Source of the DNA: Marinoscillum pacificum
GTDB lineage: Bacteria > Bacteroidota > Bacteroidia > Cytophagales > Cyclobacteriaceae
Direction: 5' to 3'
Length of the DNA stretch: 64,000 nucleotides
Assembly (NCBI RefSeq): GCF_024714495.1
Contig: NZ_JAMZMJ010000018.1
Coordinates: forward strand, 1 to 64,000
Shown: one piece after another, positions 1 to 11,124 of the stretch
Position numbering within the stretch: position 1 is the first letter of the stretch
Layout: the number at the start of each line of letters is the position of its first letter
The notes under the pieces: model-generated
What the model was told of the DNA's origin: nothing
The model's input: the letters and a program-made list of their open reading frames with translations, nothing else
Databases searched by the model: none
Made by a program: the position numbers and the translations under genes

Positions 1-2
1 AA

Positions 3-2054
3 CCACAGAAAAACCTTCAAGGTTCTGTTGGTGAAATCATTGAAAACCCAATACTTTCAAACTTTAAAGAAGGACTTGATGTAATTGAGTACTTTATCTC
101 TACACACGGTGCACGTAAGGGTCTTGCGGATACTGCTTTGAAAACTGCGGATGCTGGTTACTTGACAAGACGTCTTGTGGACGTTGCTCAGGACATGGTA
201 ATCAATGAAGTGGACTGTGGAACATTGAGAGGTTTAAGAGTTCAGGCACTTAAGGATAATGAAGAAATCGTAGAATCTTTATCTGAGAGAATTCTAGGTA
301 GAGTTTCGGTTCATGATATCGTAGATCCATTAACTGATGAACTAATCGTAGAAGCTGGTATTGAAATTACTGAAGAGATTGCTGAGATCATTGAAGAGAC
401 GAGCATCGAAGAGGTAGAAATCAGATCAGTATTGACATGTGAAGCGAAGCAAGGAGCTTGTTCCAAGTGTTACGGACGTAACCTTGCATCAGGTAACATG
501 GCTCACATGGGCGAATCAGTTGGTGTAATTGCTGCACAATCTATTGGAGAGCCAGGTACGCAGCTTACGTTGAGAACATTCCACGTAGGGGGTACTGCTT
601 CAAACATTGCTGTTGATGCAAACATCAAAGCTAAATTCGACGGTATTGTTGAATTTGATGAGCTAAGAACGCTTGATACTGTTGACGAAGAAGGCAACAA
701 GATCAAGAAAGTAATGGGTAGATCTGGGGAACTTAGAATTCTTGACGCTAAAAAGGAAAGAGTTTTAATTACAAACCATATCCCTTACGGTGCAATATTG
801 AAATTTAGCGATGGTGACAAGATCTCTAAAGGAGATGAGATCTGTAACTGGGATCCATACAACGCGGTTATCATGGCCGAGTTTGATGGTAAAGCAGAAT
901 TTGACTCAATCATTGAAGGTATTACTTACAAAGAGGAGTCAGATGAGCAAACTGGTCACAGAGAAAAGGTAATCATCGATACAAAAGATAAAACGAAAAA
1001 CCCTGCAGTAGTTGTAGCTGGTAAAGAAGATTCTAAAGGCTATAACATTCCGGTAGGAGCTCACCTTGCAGTTGATGAAGGTGATGACATTAAAGCAGGA
1101 CAAGTACTTGCTAAGATTCCAAGATCTGCTGGTAAGTCGAGAGATATTACAGGGGGTCTTCCAAGAGTAACTGAGCTATTTGAAGCTCGTAACCCATCTA
1201 ACCCTGCAGTGGTTAGTGAAATTGATGGTGTAGTTACTTACGGTGGAATTAAGAGAGGTAACAGAGAGATCTTCATCGAGTCCAAAGACGGAGTGAAGAA
1301 GAGATACCTGGTTCCTCTTTCTAAACACATCCTTGTACAGGATAATGATTTCGTAAGAGCTGGTAATCCATTGTCTGATGGAGCTATTACTCCAGCAGAT
1401 ATTCTTGCGATCAAAGGTCCTACAGCAGTACAAGAGTACTTGGTAAATGAAATTCAGGAAGTATATCGTCTTCAAGGTGTGAAAATCAATGATAAGCACA
1501 TCGAAGTAATCGTAAGACAGATGATGCAGAAGGTTATTATCATCGATGCTGGTGATACTAGCTTCTTGACGAATCAATCTGTTGATAGATTCGCTTTCAT
1601 GGAAGAAAACGATAATATCCTAGATAAGAAAGTTGTAACTGATCCAGGAGACTCTGAGTCGTTAAAAGCTGGTCAGATCATCACTAGTCGTAGACTAAGA
1701 GACGAGAACAGTAACTTGAAGAGAAGAGATATGAAACTTGTTGAGGTACGTAGTGCTGAGGCTGCAGTTTCTAAGCCAATTCTTCAAGGTATTACTCAGG
1801 CTTCCCTAGGTACAGAAAGTTTCATCTCAGCTGCTTCATTCCAGGAAACTACGAAAGTACTTTCTGAGGCTTCTATCAGAGGTAAAGCGGATTACCTAAT
1901 GGGTCTTAAAGAAAATGTAATTGTTGGTCACTTAATTCCTGCTGGTACTGGAAATAGAAACTTCCAAAATCACATCGTTACTTCAAACGAAGATTTGGAT
2001 AATCTAGTGGCAGCTAAGGAAGAGTTCGCAAGATCCAAAGAATACGAATCTTAA
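3..2054 (+). CDS. rpoC: DNA-directed RNA polymerase beta' subunit, C-terminal part (5' end outside window)
   Basis: Largest catalytic subunit of RNA polymerase. The reading frame is open from base 3 to the stop, so the gene enters from the left; the first possible TTG at 138 is internal (Leu), because the residues before it continue the family sequence ([20 protein letters not shown]). About 683 residues are visible. The second zinc site is present (one Cys in VDCGT, then [11 protein letters not shown] around 439-471), followed by the trigger-loop region [16 protein letters not shown] (about 550-595). The remainder is the beta' jaw and C-terminal clamp. The stop is 2 bases before the DUF3467 gene, suggesting co-transcription. 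rpoB should lie to the left. Confidence 0.98.
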   Translation, partial: PQKNLQGSVGEIIENPILSNFKEGLDVIEYFISTHGARKGLADTALKTADAGYLTRRLVDVAQDMVINEVDCGTLRGLRVQALKDNEEIVESLSERILGRVSVHDIVDPLTDELIVEAGIEITEEIAEIIEETSIEEVEIRSVLTCEAKQGACSKCYGRNLASGNMAHMGESVGVIAAQSIGEPGTQLTLRTFHVGGTASNIAVDANIKAKFDGIVEFDELRTLDTVDEEGNKIKKVMGRSGELRILDAKKERVLITNHIPYGAILKFSDGDKISKGDEICNWDPYNAVIMAEFDGKAEFDSIIEGITYKEESDEQTGHREKVIIDTKDKTKNPAVVVAGKEDSKGYNIPVGAHLAVDEGDDIKAGQVLAKIPRSAGKSRDITGGLPRVTELFEARNPSNPAVVSEIDGVVTYGGIKRGNREIFIESKDGVKKRYLVPLSKHILVQDNDFVRAGNPLSDGAITPADILAIKGPTAVQEYLVNEIQEVYRLQGVKINDKHIEVIVRQMMQKVIIIDAGDTSFLTNQSVDRFAFMEENDNILDKKVVTDPGDSESLKAGQIITSRRLRDENSNLKRRDMKLVEVRSAEAAVSKPILQGITQASLGTESFISAASFQETTKVLSEASIRGKADYLMGLKENVIVGHLIPAGTGNRNFQNHIVTSNEDLDNLVAAKEEFARSKEYES

Positions 2055-2056
2055 TC

Positions 2057-2389
2057 ATGGATCCTAAAGACGATAAGAAAGCTAACAAGCAAGGAAATCA
2101 ATTAAACATAGAGCTCTCGGAGGAAACTGCCGAGGGCATCTATTCTAATTTGGCGATGATTGCACACTCTAGTAGTGAGTTTGTAATCGACTTTATCAGA
2201 TTGATGCCAGGTGTTCCAAAAGCTAAGGTAAAATCAAGAATTGTTATAACTCCTGAACATGCAAAGAGGCTTTTAAAGGCTCTTGAAGACAATGTTAACA
2301 AGTTTGAAAAAACTTATGGAGATATAAAAAGTGTAGAAGAAGCGCCAAAATTTCCTATGAATTTCGGAGGTACAATGGGGGAAGCATAA
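2057..2389 (+). CDS. DUF3467 domain protein
   Basis: A 110-residue soluble protein with no signal peptide or membrane segment. The core (LSEETAEGIYSNLAMIAHS, then FVIDFIRLMPG and VITPEHAKRLLKALEDN) is the DUF3467 signature as I recall it; this small family is commonly found directly behind rpoC in Bacteroidota. The function is unknown. The start lies 2 bases after the rpoC stop, so it is almost certainly translated from the rpoBC message. Its last codons and stop fall inside a hairpin that looks like the terminator of that operon. A role linked to transcription is only a guess from position. Confidence 0.85.
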   Translation: MDPKDDKKANKQGNQLNIELSEETAEGIYSNLAMIAHSSSEFVIDFIRLMPGVPKAKVKSRIVITPEHAKRLLKALEDNVNKFEKTYGDIKSVEEAPKFPMNFGGTMGEA

Positions 2390-2410
2390 ATTCTCCCATT
2401 TTATTTTGTT
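2376..2410 (+). terminator. Rho-independent terminator of the rpoC-DUF3467 operon
   Basis: An 8-bp stem (2376-2383 with 2391-2398, one G-U pair) closes a 7-base loop that contains the DUF3467 stop codon. A T-rich run follows (TTTTATTTTG). The stem overlaps the gene end, which fits the compact layout elsewhere in the window. Confidence 0.6.
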
Positions 2411-2417
2411 TATATCA

Positions 2418-2448
2418 TTGTGATATAAAATCAATATTCCTATCTTTG
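2418..2448 (+). promoter_or_regulatory. Bacteroidota-type promoter of the rpsL operon
   Basis: TTG at 2418-2420 and TATCTTTG at 2441-2448 are separated by 20 bases, matching the TTG/TAnnTTTG promoter of the Bacteroidota primary sigma factor. The expected start is near 2453-2455, giving a leader of about 47 bases before rpsL. Confidence 0.8.
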
Positions 2449-2500
2449 CGTCCCCATAATTTAGGGACCAATATATTTGGACAATAAGAATTAATATATA

Positions 2501-2881
2501 ATGCCAACTATTCAGCAATTAGTAAGAAAAGGCAGAAAGAAGTTGACTTCTAAGTCAAAGTCACCGGCTTTGGACTCATGTCCACAGAGACGTGGTGTAT
2601 GTACAAGGGTGTATACTACTACTCCTAAGAAGCCTAACTCTGCCATGAGAAAAGTAGCCAGGGTAAGATTGACAAATGGTAAAGAGGTGAATGCCTATAT
2701 TCCTGGTGAAGGTCACAATCTACAAGAACACTCTATCGTATTGATCAGGGGTGGTAGAGTGAAAGATTTACCGGGTGTAAGATATCACATTATTCGTGGT
2801 GCCTTGGATACAGCTGGTGTTAATGGTAGACTACAGAGAAGATCTAAGTACGGCGCTAAAAGGCCAAAAGATAAAAAGTAA
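2501..2881 (+). CDS. rpsL: 30S ribosomal protein S12
   Basis: 126 residues, normal length. S12 sits at the decoding centre and controls accuracy. The two conserved loops are intact: [18 protein letters not shown] and [12 protein letters not shown]. The lysines at the classical streptomycin-resistance positions are present, so the sequence looks wild type. It is the first gene of rpsL-rpsG-fusA-rpsJ and is preceded by its own promoter. Confidence 0.98.
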   Translation: MPTIQQLVRKGRKKLTSKSKSPALDSCPQRRGVCTRVYTTTPKKPNSAMRKVARVRLTNGKEVNAYIPGEGHNLQEHSIVLIRGGRVKDLPGVRYHIIRGALDTAGVNGRLQRRSKYGAKRPKDKK

Positions 2882-2889
2882 TCTGAAAA

Positions 2890-3357
2890 ATGAGAAAAGC
2901 TAAGCCAAAGAAGAGATACATTCTTCCTGATCCTATTTATCAGGATACTATGGTAACCAAGTTCGTTAACAACTTGATGTTAAGTGGTAAGAAAAGTGTT
3001 GCCTACGGTATCTTCTATGATGCTGTTAAATTAGTCGAAAGTAAGACTAAGGAAAACGGTCTTGAAACATGGAAAACTGCTATTAGTAATGTTTGTCCTG
3101 CGGTAGAGGTGAAAAGTAGAAGAGTAGGTGGAGCGACTTTCCAGGTACCAGTAGAGGTTAGACCGGAAAGAAAGCTAGCTCTTGGTATGAAATGGATGAT
3201 CAAATACGCTAGACTAAGAGGAGAGAAGACGATGATGGAACGTCTAGCTGCTGAGATTATTGCTGCATCCAAAGGTGAGGGAGCTTCTATTAAGAAGAAG
3301 GATGATACTCACAGAATGGCTGAAGCTAACAAAGCATTTTCTCACTTTAGATTCTAA
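2890..3357 (+). CDS. rpsG: 30S ribosomal protein S7
   Basis: 155 residues. S7 nucleates assembly of the 30S head and contacts E-site tRNA. The N-terminal MRKAKPKKR and the central [20 protein letters not shown] are characteristic. It lies 8 bases after rpsL and 12 before fusA in the str operon. The length is normal and the start is the only suitable ATG. Confidence 0.98.
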   Translation: MRKAKPKKRYILPDPIYQDTMVTKFVNNLMLSGKKSVAYGIFYDAVKLVESKTKENGLETWKTAISNVCPAVEVKSRRVGGATFQVPVEVRPERKLALGMKWMIKYARLRGEKTMMERLAAEIIAASKGEGASIKKKDDTHRMAEANKAFSHFRF

Positions 3358-3369
3358 AAATAACCTGTA

Positions 3370-5478
3370 ATGGCTAGAGATTTAAGACTTACTCGTAATA
3401 TTGGAATTGCTGCTCACATTGATGCTGGTAAAACAACAACAACTGAGCGTATTCTATTTTATTCTGGAGTAAACCATAAGATTGGTGAGGTTCACGATGG
3501 TGGAGCTACCATGGACTGGATGGAGCAGGAGCAAGAGCGTGGTATTACTATCACATCAGCTGCTACAACTGTATTCTGGAATTACAAAGAAGAAAAGTAT
3601 CACATCAACATTATTGATACTCCAGGTCACGTTGACTTTACTGTAGAGGTAAATAGATCATTGCGTGTTCTTGATGGACTTGTGTTCCTATTTAGTGCTG
3701 TTGATGGTGTTGAGCCTCAATCTGAAACTAACTGGAGACTTGCTGACAACTACAAAGTAGCAAGAATCGGGTTCGTAAATAAAATGGACCGTCAAGGTGC
3801 TGATTTCTTAAACGTGTGTAAGCAGGTGAAAGAAATGTTAGGTACCAAGGCAGTACCTCTTCAATTGCCGATTGGTGCTGAAGAAAACTTCAGAGGTGTT
3901 GTTGACCTTGTTTCTAACATAGGGATGACATGGAATGATGAAGATTTCGGAATGACATGGGAAGAGATTCCAATTCCTGAAGACATGCAGGAAGAGGTTA
4001 CTCAGTATAGAGAAGAGTTGTTAGAGGCAGTCGCTGAATACGATGAGTCTCTAATGGAGAAATATTTCGAAGATCCAGAGTCCATTACTGAAGAAGAAAT
4101 AATTAAAGCTTTGAGAGCTGCTACAATTGATTTGGCGTTCGTTCCAATGACTTGTGGTACTGCTTTCAAAAACAAGGGAGTACAAACAATGCTTAACTAC
4201 GTGATGGAGCTTCTTCCTTCACCTCTAGATAGAGATAATATTGTAGGTACTGATCCTAATACTGAAGAAAAAATTACAAGAAAGCCTTCTGCTGATGAAC
4301 CATTTTCTGCATTAGCTTTCAAAATTGCTACTGACCCATTTGTAGGTAGATTGTGTTTCGTAAGATCATACTCAGGTATGCTTGAATCAGGTTCTTATGT
4401 GTACAACATGAGAACAGAGAAGAAAGAGCGTATCTCTAGAATCTTCCAAATGCACGCTAACAAACAAAACCAAATTGATTCACTGCACTGTGGAGATATT
4501 GGAGCGGTAGTAGGATTTAAAGATATTAAAACTGGAGATACACTTTGTGATGAGAACGGTCAAATCGTTCTAGAGTCAATGGTATTCCCAGATCCAGTTA
4601 TCGGTTACGCTATCGAGCCTAAAGCTCAAGCTGACGTTGATAAATTAGGTATGGCTATCTCTAAACTTGTTGAAGAGGATCCAACTCTACAAGTGGAGAC
4701 TGATCACGATACAGGACAAACGATCCTTCGTGGTATGGGTGAGCTTCACTTAGATATCATCATCGATCGATTAAAGAGAGAATTTAAAGTTGAAATCAAC
4801 CAGGGTGCTCCTCAGGTTGCTTACAAAGAAGCTATCAATGGCGCTTACGAGTGCAAAGAGGTTTACAAAAAGCAATCAGGTGGTCGTGGTAAGTTTGCGG
4901 ACATTGTATTCGAGCTTAGCCCGGTAGATGAAGACTTTGAAGGAGAAGGTTTACAATTCGTAAATCAGATTGTAGGTGGTGTTATTCCTAAAGAATTCAT
5001 CCCTGCAATTGAGAAAGGTTTCAAAGAGGCTATGAAAAATGGTCCTCTAGCAGGATTCCCAGTAGATACAATGAAAGTAAGATTGTACCACGGTTCTTTC
5101 CACGATGTGGATTCCGATGCACTATCTTTCGAATTGGCTGCTAAAATGGGATTCAAGACCGCTGCTTCTAAAGCGAAGCCAGTTCTTCTAGAGCCTGTAA
5201 TGTCAGTAGACGTAGTTACTCCTGACGAGTACACAGGATCTATCACTGGTGACCTTAATAGAAGAAGAGGTATCATGAAAGGAATGGATACGAAAGGTAC
5301 ATCATCAGTTATTAAAGCTAATGTGCCCCTTTCTGAGCTATTTGGTTATGTTACTGACTTAAGAACTATGTCTTCCGGTAGAGCAACTGCTTCATTGACG
5401 TTCTCTCATTATGATCAGGTTCCTCAGAACATTGCTGAAACAGTAATTGCTAAGACTAAAGGTGAAGCGGTTAAATAA
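3370..5478 (+). CDS. fusA: Elongation factor G
   Basis: 702-residue GTPase that drives translocation on the ribosome. The G1 motif [14 protein letters not shown] lies near residue 16, the effector region contains ERGITI, G3 is DTPGH and G4 is NKMD. Domains II to V follow; the C-terminal region holds [15 protein letters not shown]. Full length. In many bacteria tuf follows fusA; here rpsJ follows directly, 9 bases on, the arrangement seen in other Bacteroidota. Confidence 0.98.
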   Translation: MARDLRLTRNIGIAAHIDAGKTTTTERILFYSGVNHKIGEVHDGGATMDWMEQEQERGITITSAATTVFWNYKEEKYHINIIDTPGHVDFTVEVNRSLRVLDGLVFLFSAVDGVEPQSETNWRLADNYKVARIGFVNKMDRQGADFLNVCKQVKEMLGTKAVPLQLPIGAEENFRGVVDLVSNIGMTWNDEDFGMTWEEIPIPEDMQEEVTQYREELLEAVAEYDESLMEKYFEDPESITEEEIIKALRAATIDLAFVPMTCGTAFKNKGVQTMLNYVMELLPSPLDRDNIVGTDPNTEEKITRKPSADEPFSALAFKIATDPFVGRLCFVRSYSGMLESGSYVYNMRTEKKERISRIFQMHANKQNQIDSLHCGDIGAVVGFKDIKTGDTLCDENGQIVLESMVFPDPVIGYAIEPKAQADVDKLGMAISKLVEEDPTLQVETDHDTGQTILRGMGELHLDIIIDRLKREFKVEINQGAPQVAYKEAINGAYECKEVYKKQSGGRGKFADIVFELSPVDEDFEGEGLQFVNQIVGGVIPKEFIPAIEKGFKEAMKNGPLAGFPVDTMKVRLYHGSFHDVDSDALSFELAAKMGFKTAASKAKPVLLEPVMSVDVVTPDEYTGSITGDLNRRRGIMKGMDTKGTSSVIKANVPLSELFGYVTDLRTMSSGRATASLTFSHYDQVPQNIAETVIAKTKGEAVK

Positions 5479-5487
5479 TCATAGATC

Positions 5488-5793
5488 ATGAACCAAAAAA
5501 TAAGAATCAAATTAAAGTCATACGATCATAACTTGGTTGACAAGTCTTCTGAGAAGATCGTGAGAGCGGTAAAAACTACCGGTGCTGTGGTTAGTGGTCC
5601 AATTCCGCTACCTACTGTTAAAGAAAAATTTACTGTGTTGAGATCTCCGCACGTAAACAAGAAGTCAAGAGAACAATTCCAACTTTGTACTTACAAAAGA
5701 CTAGTAGATATCTATTCTAATAGTGCAAAAACGGTTGATGCTTTGATGAAACTTGAGCTTCCTAGTGGAGTTGATGTAGAGATTAAAGTATAG
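5488..5793 (+). CDS. rpsJ: 30S ribosomal protein S10
   Basis: 101 residues; binds in the 30S head, and in many bacteria also acts as NusE in antitermination. Start [18 protein letters not shown] and the conserved VSGPIPLPT and [13 protein letters not shown] segments identify it. It ends the str operon here: a strong terminator and a new promoter separate it from rplC, unlike the classic S10 operon in which rpsJ leads the L3 gene. Confidence 0.98.
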   Translation: MNQKIRIKLKSYDHNLVDKSSEKIVRAVKTTGAVVSGPIPLPTVKEKFTVLRSPHVNKKSREQFQLCTYKRLVDIYSNSAKTVDALMKLELPSGVDVEIKV

Positions 5794-5811
5794 TAAAAAC
5801 ACATATTGATT

Positions 5812-5848
5812 AAAAAGAACCAATAAATGGCTTATTGGTTCTTTTTTT
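5812..5848 (+). terminator. Strong intrinsic terminator after rpsJ
   Basis: A perfect 15-bp stem (5812-5826 with 5832-5846) with a 5-base loop ends in a run of seven T. It is symmetric enough to work in both directions. It divides the str genes from the rplC operon. Confidence 0.9.
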
Positions 5849-5871
5849 ATGTCAAAAATTGAATCAAATCT

Positions 5872-5901
5872 TTTGTTCGAATCAAGGAATTGCTATCTTT
5901 G
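5872..5901 (+). promoter_or_regulatory. Bacteroidota-type promoter of the rplC operon
   Basis: TTTG at 5872-5875 and TATCTTTG at 5894-5901 with an 18-base spacer. The predicted start near 5906 leaves about 50 bases of leader before the rplC ATG at 5959, possibly room for an autogenous control site, although no known leader structure was recognised. Confidence 0.8.
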
Positions 5902-5958
5902 CAGTCCTTTTTACGAAAAGTTTATCCGGAAACGGTGAAAGAATAAATATTAAGCAAA

Positions 5959-6591
5959 ATGCCTGGAATAATTGGTAGAAAAATAGGGATGACCAGCGTA
6001 TATAATGAGAACGGCAAAAGTATGGCCTGTACACTCATTGAAGCCGGTCCTTGTGTAGTTACACAAGTTAAGGACAAAGAGTCTGATGGATATCGTGCAG
6101 TCCAGTTGGCTTACGGTGAGCGTAAAGATAAAAATACGCCTAAAGCCTTGAAAGGACATTTTGCGAAGGCTAAGACTACACCTAAGAAAAAAGTTGTTGA
6201 ATTCAGAGATTTCAGAGCTGAGTTTGAGGACAAAATAAAGCTTGGAAATACAATCACTTTAGAAGATGTATTCACTGAAAAAGATTTCGTGGATGTAATC
6301 GGTCAATCTAAAGGTAAAGGTTTCCAGGGTGTTGTTAAAAGACATGGATTTGGTGGAGTAGGTCAGTCTACTCACGGTCAACATAACAGGTTAAGAGCTC
6401 CTGGTTCTATCGGTGCTTGTTCTTTCCCATCAAGAGTATTCAAAGGTCTGAAAATGGCTGGAAGAATGGGTGGTGATAGAGTTAAAGTAATCAACCTTAA
6501 GGTTGTGAAAATGTATCCTGAGAAGAATCTAGTATTGGTAAGTGGACCAGTACCAGGTGCTAAAAATTCTTACGTAATTCTAGAGAAATAA
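5959..6591 (+). CDS. rplC: 50S ribosomal protein L3
   Basis: 210 residues. L3 is an early 23S rRNA binder near the peptidyl transferase centre. The start [19 protein letters not shown] and the loop [20 protein letters not shown] are typical; the Gln in the second motif is the one methylated in E. coli. It is the first gene after the new promoter, 2 bases before rplD. Confidence 0.98.
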   Translation: MPGIIGRKIGMTSVYNENGKSMACTLIEAGPCVVTQVKDKESDGYRAVQLAYGERKDKNTPKALKGHFAKAKTTPKKKVVEFRDFRAEFEDKIKLGNTITLEDVFTEKDFVDVIGQSKGKGFQGVVKRHGFGGVGQSTHGQHNRLRAPGSIGACSFPSRVFKGLKMAGRMGGDRVKVINLKVVKMYPEKNLVLVSGPVPGAKNSYVILEK

Positions 6592-6593
6592 AA

Positions 6594-7220
6594 ATGAAAC
6601 TTTCAGTTTTCAATATTAAAGGAGAAGAAACCGGTAGAGAGGTAAGCCTTGACGAGAAAGTTTTCGGTATCGAGCCAAACGAGCATGCGGTTTATCTTGA
6701 GGTGAAGCAATACTTGGCTAATCAGAGACAAGGTACTCACAAGGTTAAAACCAGAAATGAGGTTTCTGGCTCGACTAAAAAAATAAAGAAGCAGAAGGGT
6801 ACTGGTACGGCGAGAGCTGGTAGTATCAAGTCTCCTGTGTTCAGGGGTGGAGGAACAGTATTCGGTCCTTCTCCAAGAGACTACAGCTTCAAGCTTAATA
6901 AGAAAGTTAAGAAGCTTGCTAAGAAGTCTGCATTGTCATCAATGGCTGCAGAGAAGCAAATCAAAGTTTTGGAAGATTTCAATTTCGAGGCTCCAAAAAC
7001 GAAGGACTTCACTAGCATGCTTTCAAGTCTTTCAGTAAACGATAAGAAGTCTTTAGTAATCCTTGCTTCTTATAACGATAACGTTTACTTGTCTTCTAGA
7101 AATATCAAGAATACTAAGGTTTCTACAGCTGACGAATTGAGTACTTACGATCTAGTAAATGCTGATCAGTTGATCTTAGTTGAAAGTTCTGTAGATCTAA
7201 TCCAAAAAAGATTAAACTAA
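6594..7220 (+). CDS. rplD: 50S ribosomal protein L4
   Basis: 208 residues; lines the peptide exit tunnel, and in E. coli represses its own operon. The tunnel loop region [19 protein letters not shown] followed by [20 protein letters not shown] is characteristic. It lies 2 bases after rplC and 1 base before rplW. Residue conservation in the loop gives no hint of macrolide-resistance changes. Confidence 0.97.
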   Translation: MKLSVFNIKGEETGREVSLDEKVFGIEPNEHAVYLEVKQYLANQRQGTHKVKTRNEVSGSTKKIKKQKGTGTARAGSIKSPVFRGGGTVFGPSPRDYSFKLNKKVKKLAKKSALSSMAAEKQIKVLEDFNFEAPKTKDFTSMLSSLSVNDKKSLVILASYNDNVYLSSRNIKNTKVSTADELSTYDLVNADQLILVESSVDLIQKRLN

Positions 7221-7221
7221 G

Positions 7222-7509
7222 ATGGGAGTAATAGTAAAACCATTAGTAACTGAGAAAGCTTCTGCTCTTAATGAGCATGGTAAATATGGATTCATTGTTA
7301 GCAAAAAAGCTAACAAGGTTCAGATTAAGAAAGAAGTTGAAAAGACTTACGGTGTGACAGTTGAGAGTATCAACACTATGGTTCAGCCTGGTAAGTCAAA
7401 GTCTAGATATACAAAATCTGGAATTATTGAAGGAAGAACACCATCATACAAGAAAGCTATTGTTAAAGTAGCGGATGGTGATATCATTGATTTTTATAGC
7501 GGAATATAA
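7222..7509 (+). CDS. rplW: 50S ribosomal protein L23
   Basis: 95 residues; sits at the tunnel exit and is the docking site for trigger factor and SRP. The N-terminal VKPLVTEKA and the later YGVTVESINTMVQPGK are diagnostic. It follows rplD by one base and precedes rplB by 13, within the rplC-led operon. Confidence 0.97.
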   Translation: MGVIVKPLVTEKASALNEHGKYGFIVSKKANKVQIKKEVEKTYGVTVESINTMVQPGKSKSRYTKSGIIEGRTPSYKKAIVKVADGDIIDFYSGI

Positions 7510-7522
7510 AATAAACAGATAG

Positions 7523-8344
7523 ATGGCTGTTAAAAAACTTAGACCCGTTACCCCAGGACAGAGATTTAGAGTAGCTCCTGTATTCGACAAGATTACGAAG
7601 GATACTCCTGAGAAATCTCTACTTACTTCAAAGGGTAAAAGAGGAGGTAGGAACAACCAGGGTCGTATGACGATCAGAAATGTTGGTGGTGGTCACAAGC
7701 AGAAGTTAAGAATCATTGACTTCAAAAGAGATAAGCATGTAGTTCCTGCTACAGTTGCTGCTATCGAATACGATCCAGGAAGAACTGCTCGTATTGCATT
7801 GCTTCACTACGCTGATGGAGAAAAGAGATATATCATCGCTCCAGCTAACCTTGAGGTAGGAACTGTAATTGTTTCAGGACCGGGTATAGCACCAGAAGTA
7901 GGAAACGCATTGCCACTATCTGATATTCCACTAGGTACTATTATTCATAACATAGAGCTTAAGCCTGGTAAAGGTGGCGCTATGACAAGAAGTGCTGGAT
8001 CTTATGCTCAGCTTGTAGCAAGAGAAGGAAAGTACTCTACAATCAAATTGCCATCTGGCGAAATGAGATTGGTATTGAATACTTGCTACGCAACTATCGG
8101 AACAGTGTCTAACAATGATCACATGAACGTGAGACTTGGTAAGGCTGGACGTAACAGATGGAAGGGTAGAAGACCAAGAGTAAGAGGTGTTGTAATGAAC
8201 CCTGTTGATCACCCAATGGGTGGTGGTGAAGGTAGATCCTCTGGAGGCCATCCACGATCTAGAAATGGTAGATACGCTAAAGGCGAGAAAACCAGAAAGC
8301 CTAATAAATATTCTGATAAGCTGATTATAACTAAGAGAAAATAA
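7523..8344 (+). CDS. rplB: 50S ribosomal protein L2
   Basis: 273 residues; required for subunit association and peptidyl transferase activity. The C-terminal motif [20 protein letters not shown] contains the conserved histidine implicated in catalysis. N-terminal [12 protein letters not shown] is the usual Bacteroidota form. Its TAA stop shares its last base with the rpsS ATG. Confidence 0.98.
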   Translation: MAVKKLRPVTPGQRFRVAPVFDKITKDTPEKSLLTSKGKRGGRNNQGRMTIRNVGGGHKQKLRIIDFKRDKHVVPATVAAIEYDPGRTARIALLHYADGEKRYIIAPANLEVGTVIVSGPGIAPEVGNALPLSDIPLGTIIHNIELKPGKGGAMTRSAGSYAQLVAREGKYSTIKLPSGEMRLVLNTCYATIGTVSNNDHMNVRLGKAGRNRWKGRRPRVRGVVMNPVDHPMGGGEGRSSGGHPRSRNGRYAKGEKTRKPNKYSDKLIITKRK

Positions 8345-8622
8345 TGGCAAGATCACTTAAAAAAGGACCTTACATTGACTTCAGACTTGAGAACAAGGTA
8401 GACGTAATGAACGAGTCTGGTAAGAAGTCTGTAATTAAAACGTGGTCTAGAAGATCAATGATCTCTCCGGATTTCGTAGGACACACATTCGCTGTGCACA
8501 ATGGAAATAAATTCATCCCTGTTTTTGTAACTGAAAATATGGTAGGCCACAAGCTTGGTGAATTTGCTCCTACTAGAAACTTCAGAGGCCATATTGCTAA
8601 AAAAGATAAAGGTAAGAGATAA
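8344..8622 (+). CDS. rpsS: 30S ribosomal protein S19
   Basis: 92 residues; forms a complex with S13 in the 30S head. [12 protein letters not shown] at the start, then [22 protein letters not shown] and [14 protein letters not shown] identify it. It overlaps rplB by one base, implying coupled translation. Confidence 0.98.
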   Translation: MARSLKKGPYIDFRLENKVDVMNESGKKSVIKTWSRRSMISPDFVGHTFAVHNGNKFIPVFVTENMVGHKLGEFAPTRNFRGHIAKKDKGKR

Positions 8623-8627
8623 TAAAG

Positions 8628-9104
8628 ATGGAAACTGCAGAAAAGAAATTAAAAAAATCAGTCAGGATTCGTCTTCAAAAAGAAGCGATCAAAAAGCATA
8701 AAGAAGACAATGCTGGTAAGCTTGGCGCTGTGACTGCTTCTTTGAGAAATATCCCTACTGCTCCACGTAAAATGAGGCTTGTAGCTGATATGATCCGTGG
8801 ACAAAGAGTAAACTTGGCATTGAATGTTTTGAAATTTGATGCGAAACATGCTTCTAACACACTTGAGAAATTGTTGATGACAGCTATCGCTGATTGGCAA
8901 GCTCAAAACGAAGATGTGAACATCGAAGATGCTGATCTTGTGGTAAAAGAGGTGTTCGTTGATGGTGGTAGACAACTTAAGAGATTAAGACCTGCTCCTC
9001 AAGGTAGAGCTCACAGAATTAGAAAAAGATCTAACCACGTTACGATCACTGTGGCTGATGCCAATGAAAACAATGTACAGTCTGAAGAAAAAGATAATAA
9101 GTAA
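8628..9104 (+). CDS. rplV: 50S ribosomal protein L22
   Basis: 158 residues, longer than the roughly 110 of E. coli. The L22 core begins near residue 36 ([20 protein letters not shown]) and ends at [13 protein letters not shown]. It is preceded by a lysine-rich extension of about 35 residues and followed by an acidic tail. No ATG lies between the extension and the core that would give a complete protein, and N-terminal extensions on L22 occur in other Bacteroidota, so the long start is accepted. Its stop overlaps the rpsC ATG by one base. Confidence 0.96.
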   Translation: METAEKKLKKSVRIRLQKEAIKKHKEDNAGKLGAVTASLRNIPTAPRKMRLVADMIRGQRVNLALNVLKFDAKHASNTLEKLLMTAIADWQAQNEDVNIEDADLVVKEVFVDGGRQLKRLRPAPQGRAHRIRKRSNHVTITVADANENNVQSEEKDNK

Positions 9105-9856
9105 TGGGACAGAAGGTAAATCCAGTTGGTCTTAGACTAGGAATCGTTAAAGGATGGGATTCTGCATGGTTCGGAGGAAAGGATTTTTCTGACAAGATCG
9201 TAGAAGATCACAAAATCAGAAAATACATCCAGGCTCGTATCCCTAAAGGTGGTATCTCTAAGGTTATCATTGAGAGAACACTTAAAAGAATTACTCTTAC
9301 AGTCCATACTGCTCGCCCAGGAGTGGTAATTGGAAAAGGTGGTTCCGAGGTTGATAAGATCAAAGAAGAGTTGAAGAAACTTACTGGAAAGGATCTTCAG
9401 ATTAACATTTTTGAAATCAAAAGACCTGAGCTAGATGCGAAATTGGTTGGTGAGTCTATCGCTCAGCAGTTACAAGCACGAATCTCTTACAGAAGAGCAA
9501 TGAAGCAAGCAATTGCATCTGCTATGAGAGTAGGAGCTCAAGGTATCAAGGTTAAAGTTTCAGGAAGACTTGGAGGAGCTGAAATGGCTCGTTCTGAACA
9601 ATATAAAGAAGGAAGAATTCCTTTGCACACACTTAGAGCTGATATAGATTACGCTATTTCTGAGGCGAACACTGTTTACGGTAAGATCGGTATTAAAGTG
9701 TGGATCTTTAAAGGTGAAGTTTTCGGTAAGAGAGATTTGTCTCCAAACGTTGGATTGACTAGTAACTCTGGTGGAAACAATTCTAACCAAGGTGGTGGAC
9801 CAAGAAGACGCAGAGGCGGCGAAGGTGCTCCAAAAAGAAGACGTGATAGAAAATAA
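9104..9856 (+). CDS. rpsC: 30S ribosomal protein S3
   Basis: 250 residues; forms the mRNA entry site. [14 protein letters not shown] at the start, the KH-domain loop [17 protein letters not shown] near residue 70, and the C-terminal domain [13 protein letters not shown] are all present. A tail rich in Gly, Arg and Lys (from about residue 222) is longer than in E. coli. Overlaps rplV by one base. Confidence 0.98.
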   Translation: MGQKVNPVGLRLGIVKGWDSAWFGGKDFSDKIVEDHKIRKYIQARIPKGGISKVIIERTLKRITLTVHTARPGVVIGKGGSEVDKIKEELKKLTGKDLQINIFEIKRPELDAKLVGESIAQQLQARISYRRAMKQAIASAMRVGAQGIKVKVSGRLGGAEMARSEQYKEGRIPLHTLRADIDYAISEANTVYGKIGIKVWIFKGEVFGKRDLSPNVGLTSNSGGNNSNQGGGPRRRRGGEGAPKRRRDRK

Positions 9857-9877
9857 TCTCATTAACGCTTAGTAAAG

Positions 9878-10300
9878 ATGTTACAGCCAAAGAGAACAAA
9901 ATTTAGAAAGAGACAAAAAGGAAGAGTTAAAGGTTTAGCTCAGAGAGGACATAGATTAGCATTCGGGAACTTTGGAATCAAAGCCATGGAACCAGGATGG
10001 ATCACTTCTAGACAAATCGAAGCTTCTCGTATCGCTGTAACAAGAGCGATGAAGAGAGAAGGTCAGGTTTGGATCAGAATATTCCCTGATAAGCCTGTAA
10101 CGAAGAAGCCTGCAGAGGTAAGGATGGGTAAAGGTAAAGGTGCTCCTGAGTATTGGGTAGCAGTTGTTAAGCCTGGAACTATCTTATTCGAAGCATCTGG
10201 TGTATCTAGCGAAACTGCTAAAGAGGCATTGAGACTTGCGGCACAAAAGCTTCCGATCAAAACTAAATTCGTTGTAAGAAGAGATTATACAGGAGAATGA
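9878..10300 (+). CDS. rplP: 50S ribosomal protein L16
   Basis: 140 residues; organises the A site of the 50S subunit. [19 protein letters not shown] is a textbook start, and [20 protein letters not shown] follows mid-protein. It lies 21 bases after rpsC and overlaps rpmC by four bases (ATGA). Confidence 0.98.
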   Translation: MLQPKRTKFRKRQKGRVKGLAQRGHRLAFGNFGIKAMEPGWITSRQIEASRIAVTRAMKREGQVWIRIFPDKPVTKKPAEVRMGKGKGAPEYWVAVVKPGTILFEASGVSSETAKEALRLAAQKLPIKTKFVVRRDYTGE

Positions 10301-10491
10301 AAAATTCAGAACTAAGAGGCCTAAGTGCAGACGAACTGAAAGGTAAGTTGTCTGCAGAGCAAGATAATTACAGTAAGCTTAAGTCTGCTCATAGCATTAC
10401 TCCTATCGAGAATCCTATGAAAATCAGAGAATCAAGAAGACTGATAGCTAGGATTCAAACTGAAATTAGAGCAAAAGAATTAAGTAAATAA
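10297..10491 (+). CDS. rpmC: 50S ribosomal protein L29
   Basis: 64 residues, two helices; located at the tunnel exit beside L23. [18 protein letters not shown] and the C-terminal [16 protein letters not shown] are typical. Translationally coupled to rplP through an ATGA overlap, 4 bases before rpsQ. Confidence 0.97.
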   Translation: MKNSELRGLSADELKGKLSAEQDNYSKLKSAHSITPIENPMKIRESRRLIARIQTEIRAKELSK

Positions 10492-10495
10492 CGCG

Positions 10496-10750
10496 ATGGA
10501 AAGAAATTTGCGAAAAGAGCGTATCGGACAGGTGGTTAGCAATAAAATGCAAAAAACCATTACCGTAGCTGTGGATCGAAGAATGAAGCACGCTATGTAC
10601 GGTAAGTTTATCCGAAAAACGACAAAGTTTACAGCTCATGATGAAAACAACGATTGTAACATTGGCGACACTGTTAGAATCATGGAAACTCGTCCGCTGA
10701 GTAAAAACAAAAGATGGAGATTAGTTGAAATAATCGAACGAGCTAAGTAA
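10496..10750 (+). CDS. rpsQ: 30S ribosomal protein S17
   Basis: 84 residues; primary 16S rRNA binder. [20 protein letters not shown] and [20 protein letters not shown] are the conserved parts. It follows rpmC closely and lies 1 base before rplN. Confidence 0.97.
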   Translation: MERNLRKERIGQVVSNKMQKTITVAVDRRMKHAMYGKFIRKTTKFTAHDENNDCNIGDTVRIMETRPLSKNKRWRLVEIIERAK

Positions 10751-10751
10751 G

Positions 10752-11120
10752 ATGATACAGCAGGAATCAAGGCTAAATGTAGCAGACAATAGCGGTGCAA
10801 AGGAAGTACTTTGTATCAGAGTTTTGGGCGGTACGAAAAAGCGTTACGCTTCAGTTGGAGATCAGATCGTTGTGACTGTAAAGTCAGCTCTATCTTCTAG
10901 CAACTTGAAGAAAGGTACGGTTTCAAAGGCTGTTATCGTTCGTACTAAGAAAGAAGTAAGAAGAAAAGACGGATCTTATATTCGTTTTGAAGATAATGCT
11001 GCTGTTCTTTTGAACACCAATGGCGAACCTAGAGGTACTCGTATCTTCGGTCCTGTTGCTAGAGAGCTAAGAGAAAAGCAGTTCATGAAAATTGTTTCAT
11101 TAGCACCAGAAGTTCTTTAA
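10752..11120 (+). CDS. rplN: 50S ribosomal protein L14
   Basis: 122 residues, the standard length. [19 protein letters not shown] is almost invariant among bacteria; [24 protein letters not shown] forms the C-terminus. L14 contacts L19 and the 30S bridge. One base after rpsQ, 4 before rplX. Confidence 0.98.
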   Translation: MIQQESRLNVADNSGAKEVLCIRVLGGTKKRYASVGDQIVVTVKSALSSSNLKKGTVSKAVIVRTKKEVRRKDGSYIRFEDNAAVLLNTNGEPRGTRIFGPVARELREKQFMKIVSLAPEVL

Positions 11121-11124
11121 GACA

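Noticed and set aside
138-140. TTG at 138 as a gene start
   Set aside because: The frame is open upstream to the window edge and encodes conserved rpoC sequence, so this is an internal leucine codon.
8628-8732. L22 N-terminal extension as an unusual fusion
   Set aside because: Lysine-rich extensions on L22 are found in other Bacteroidota, so this is a lineage trait and not a novelty.
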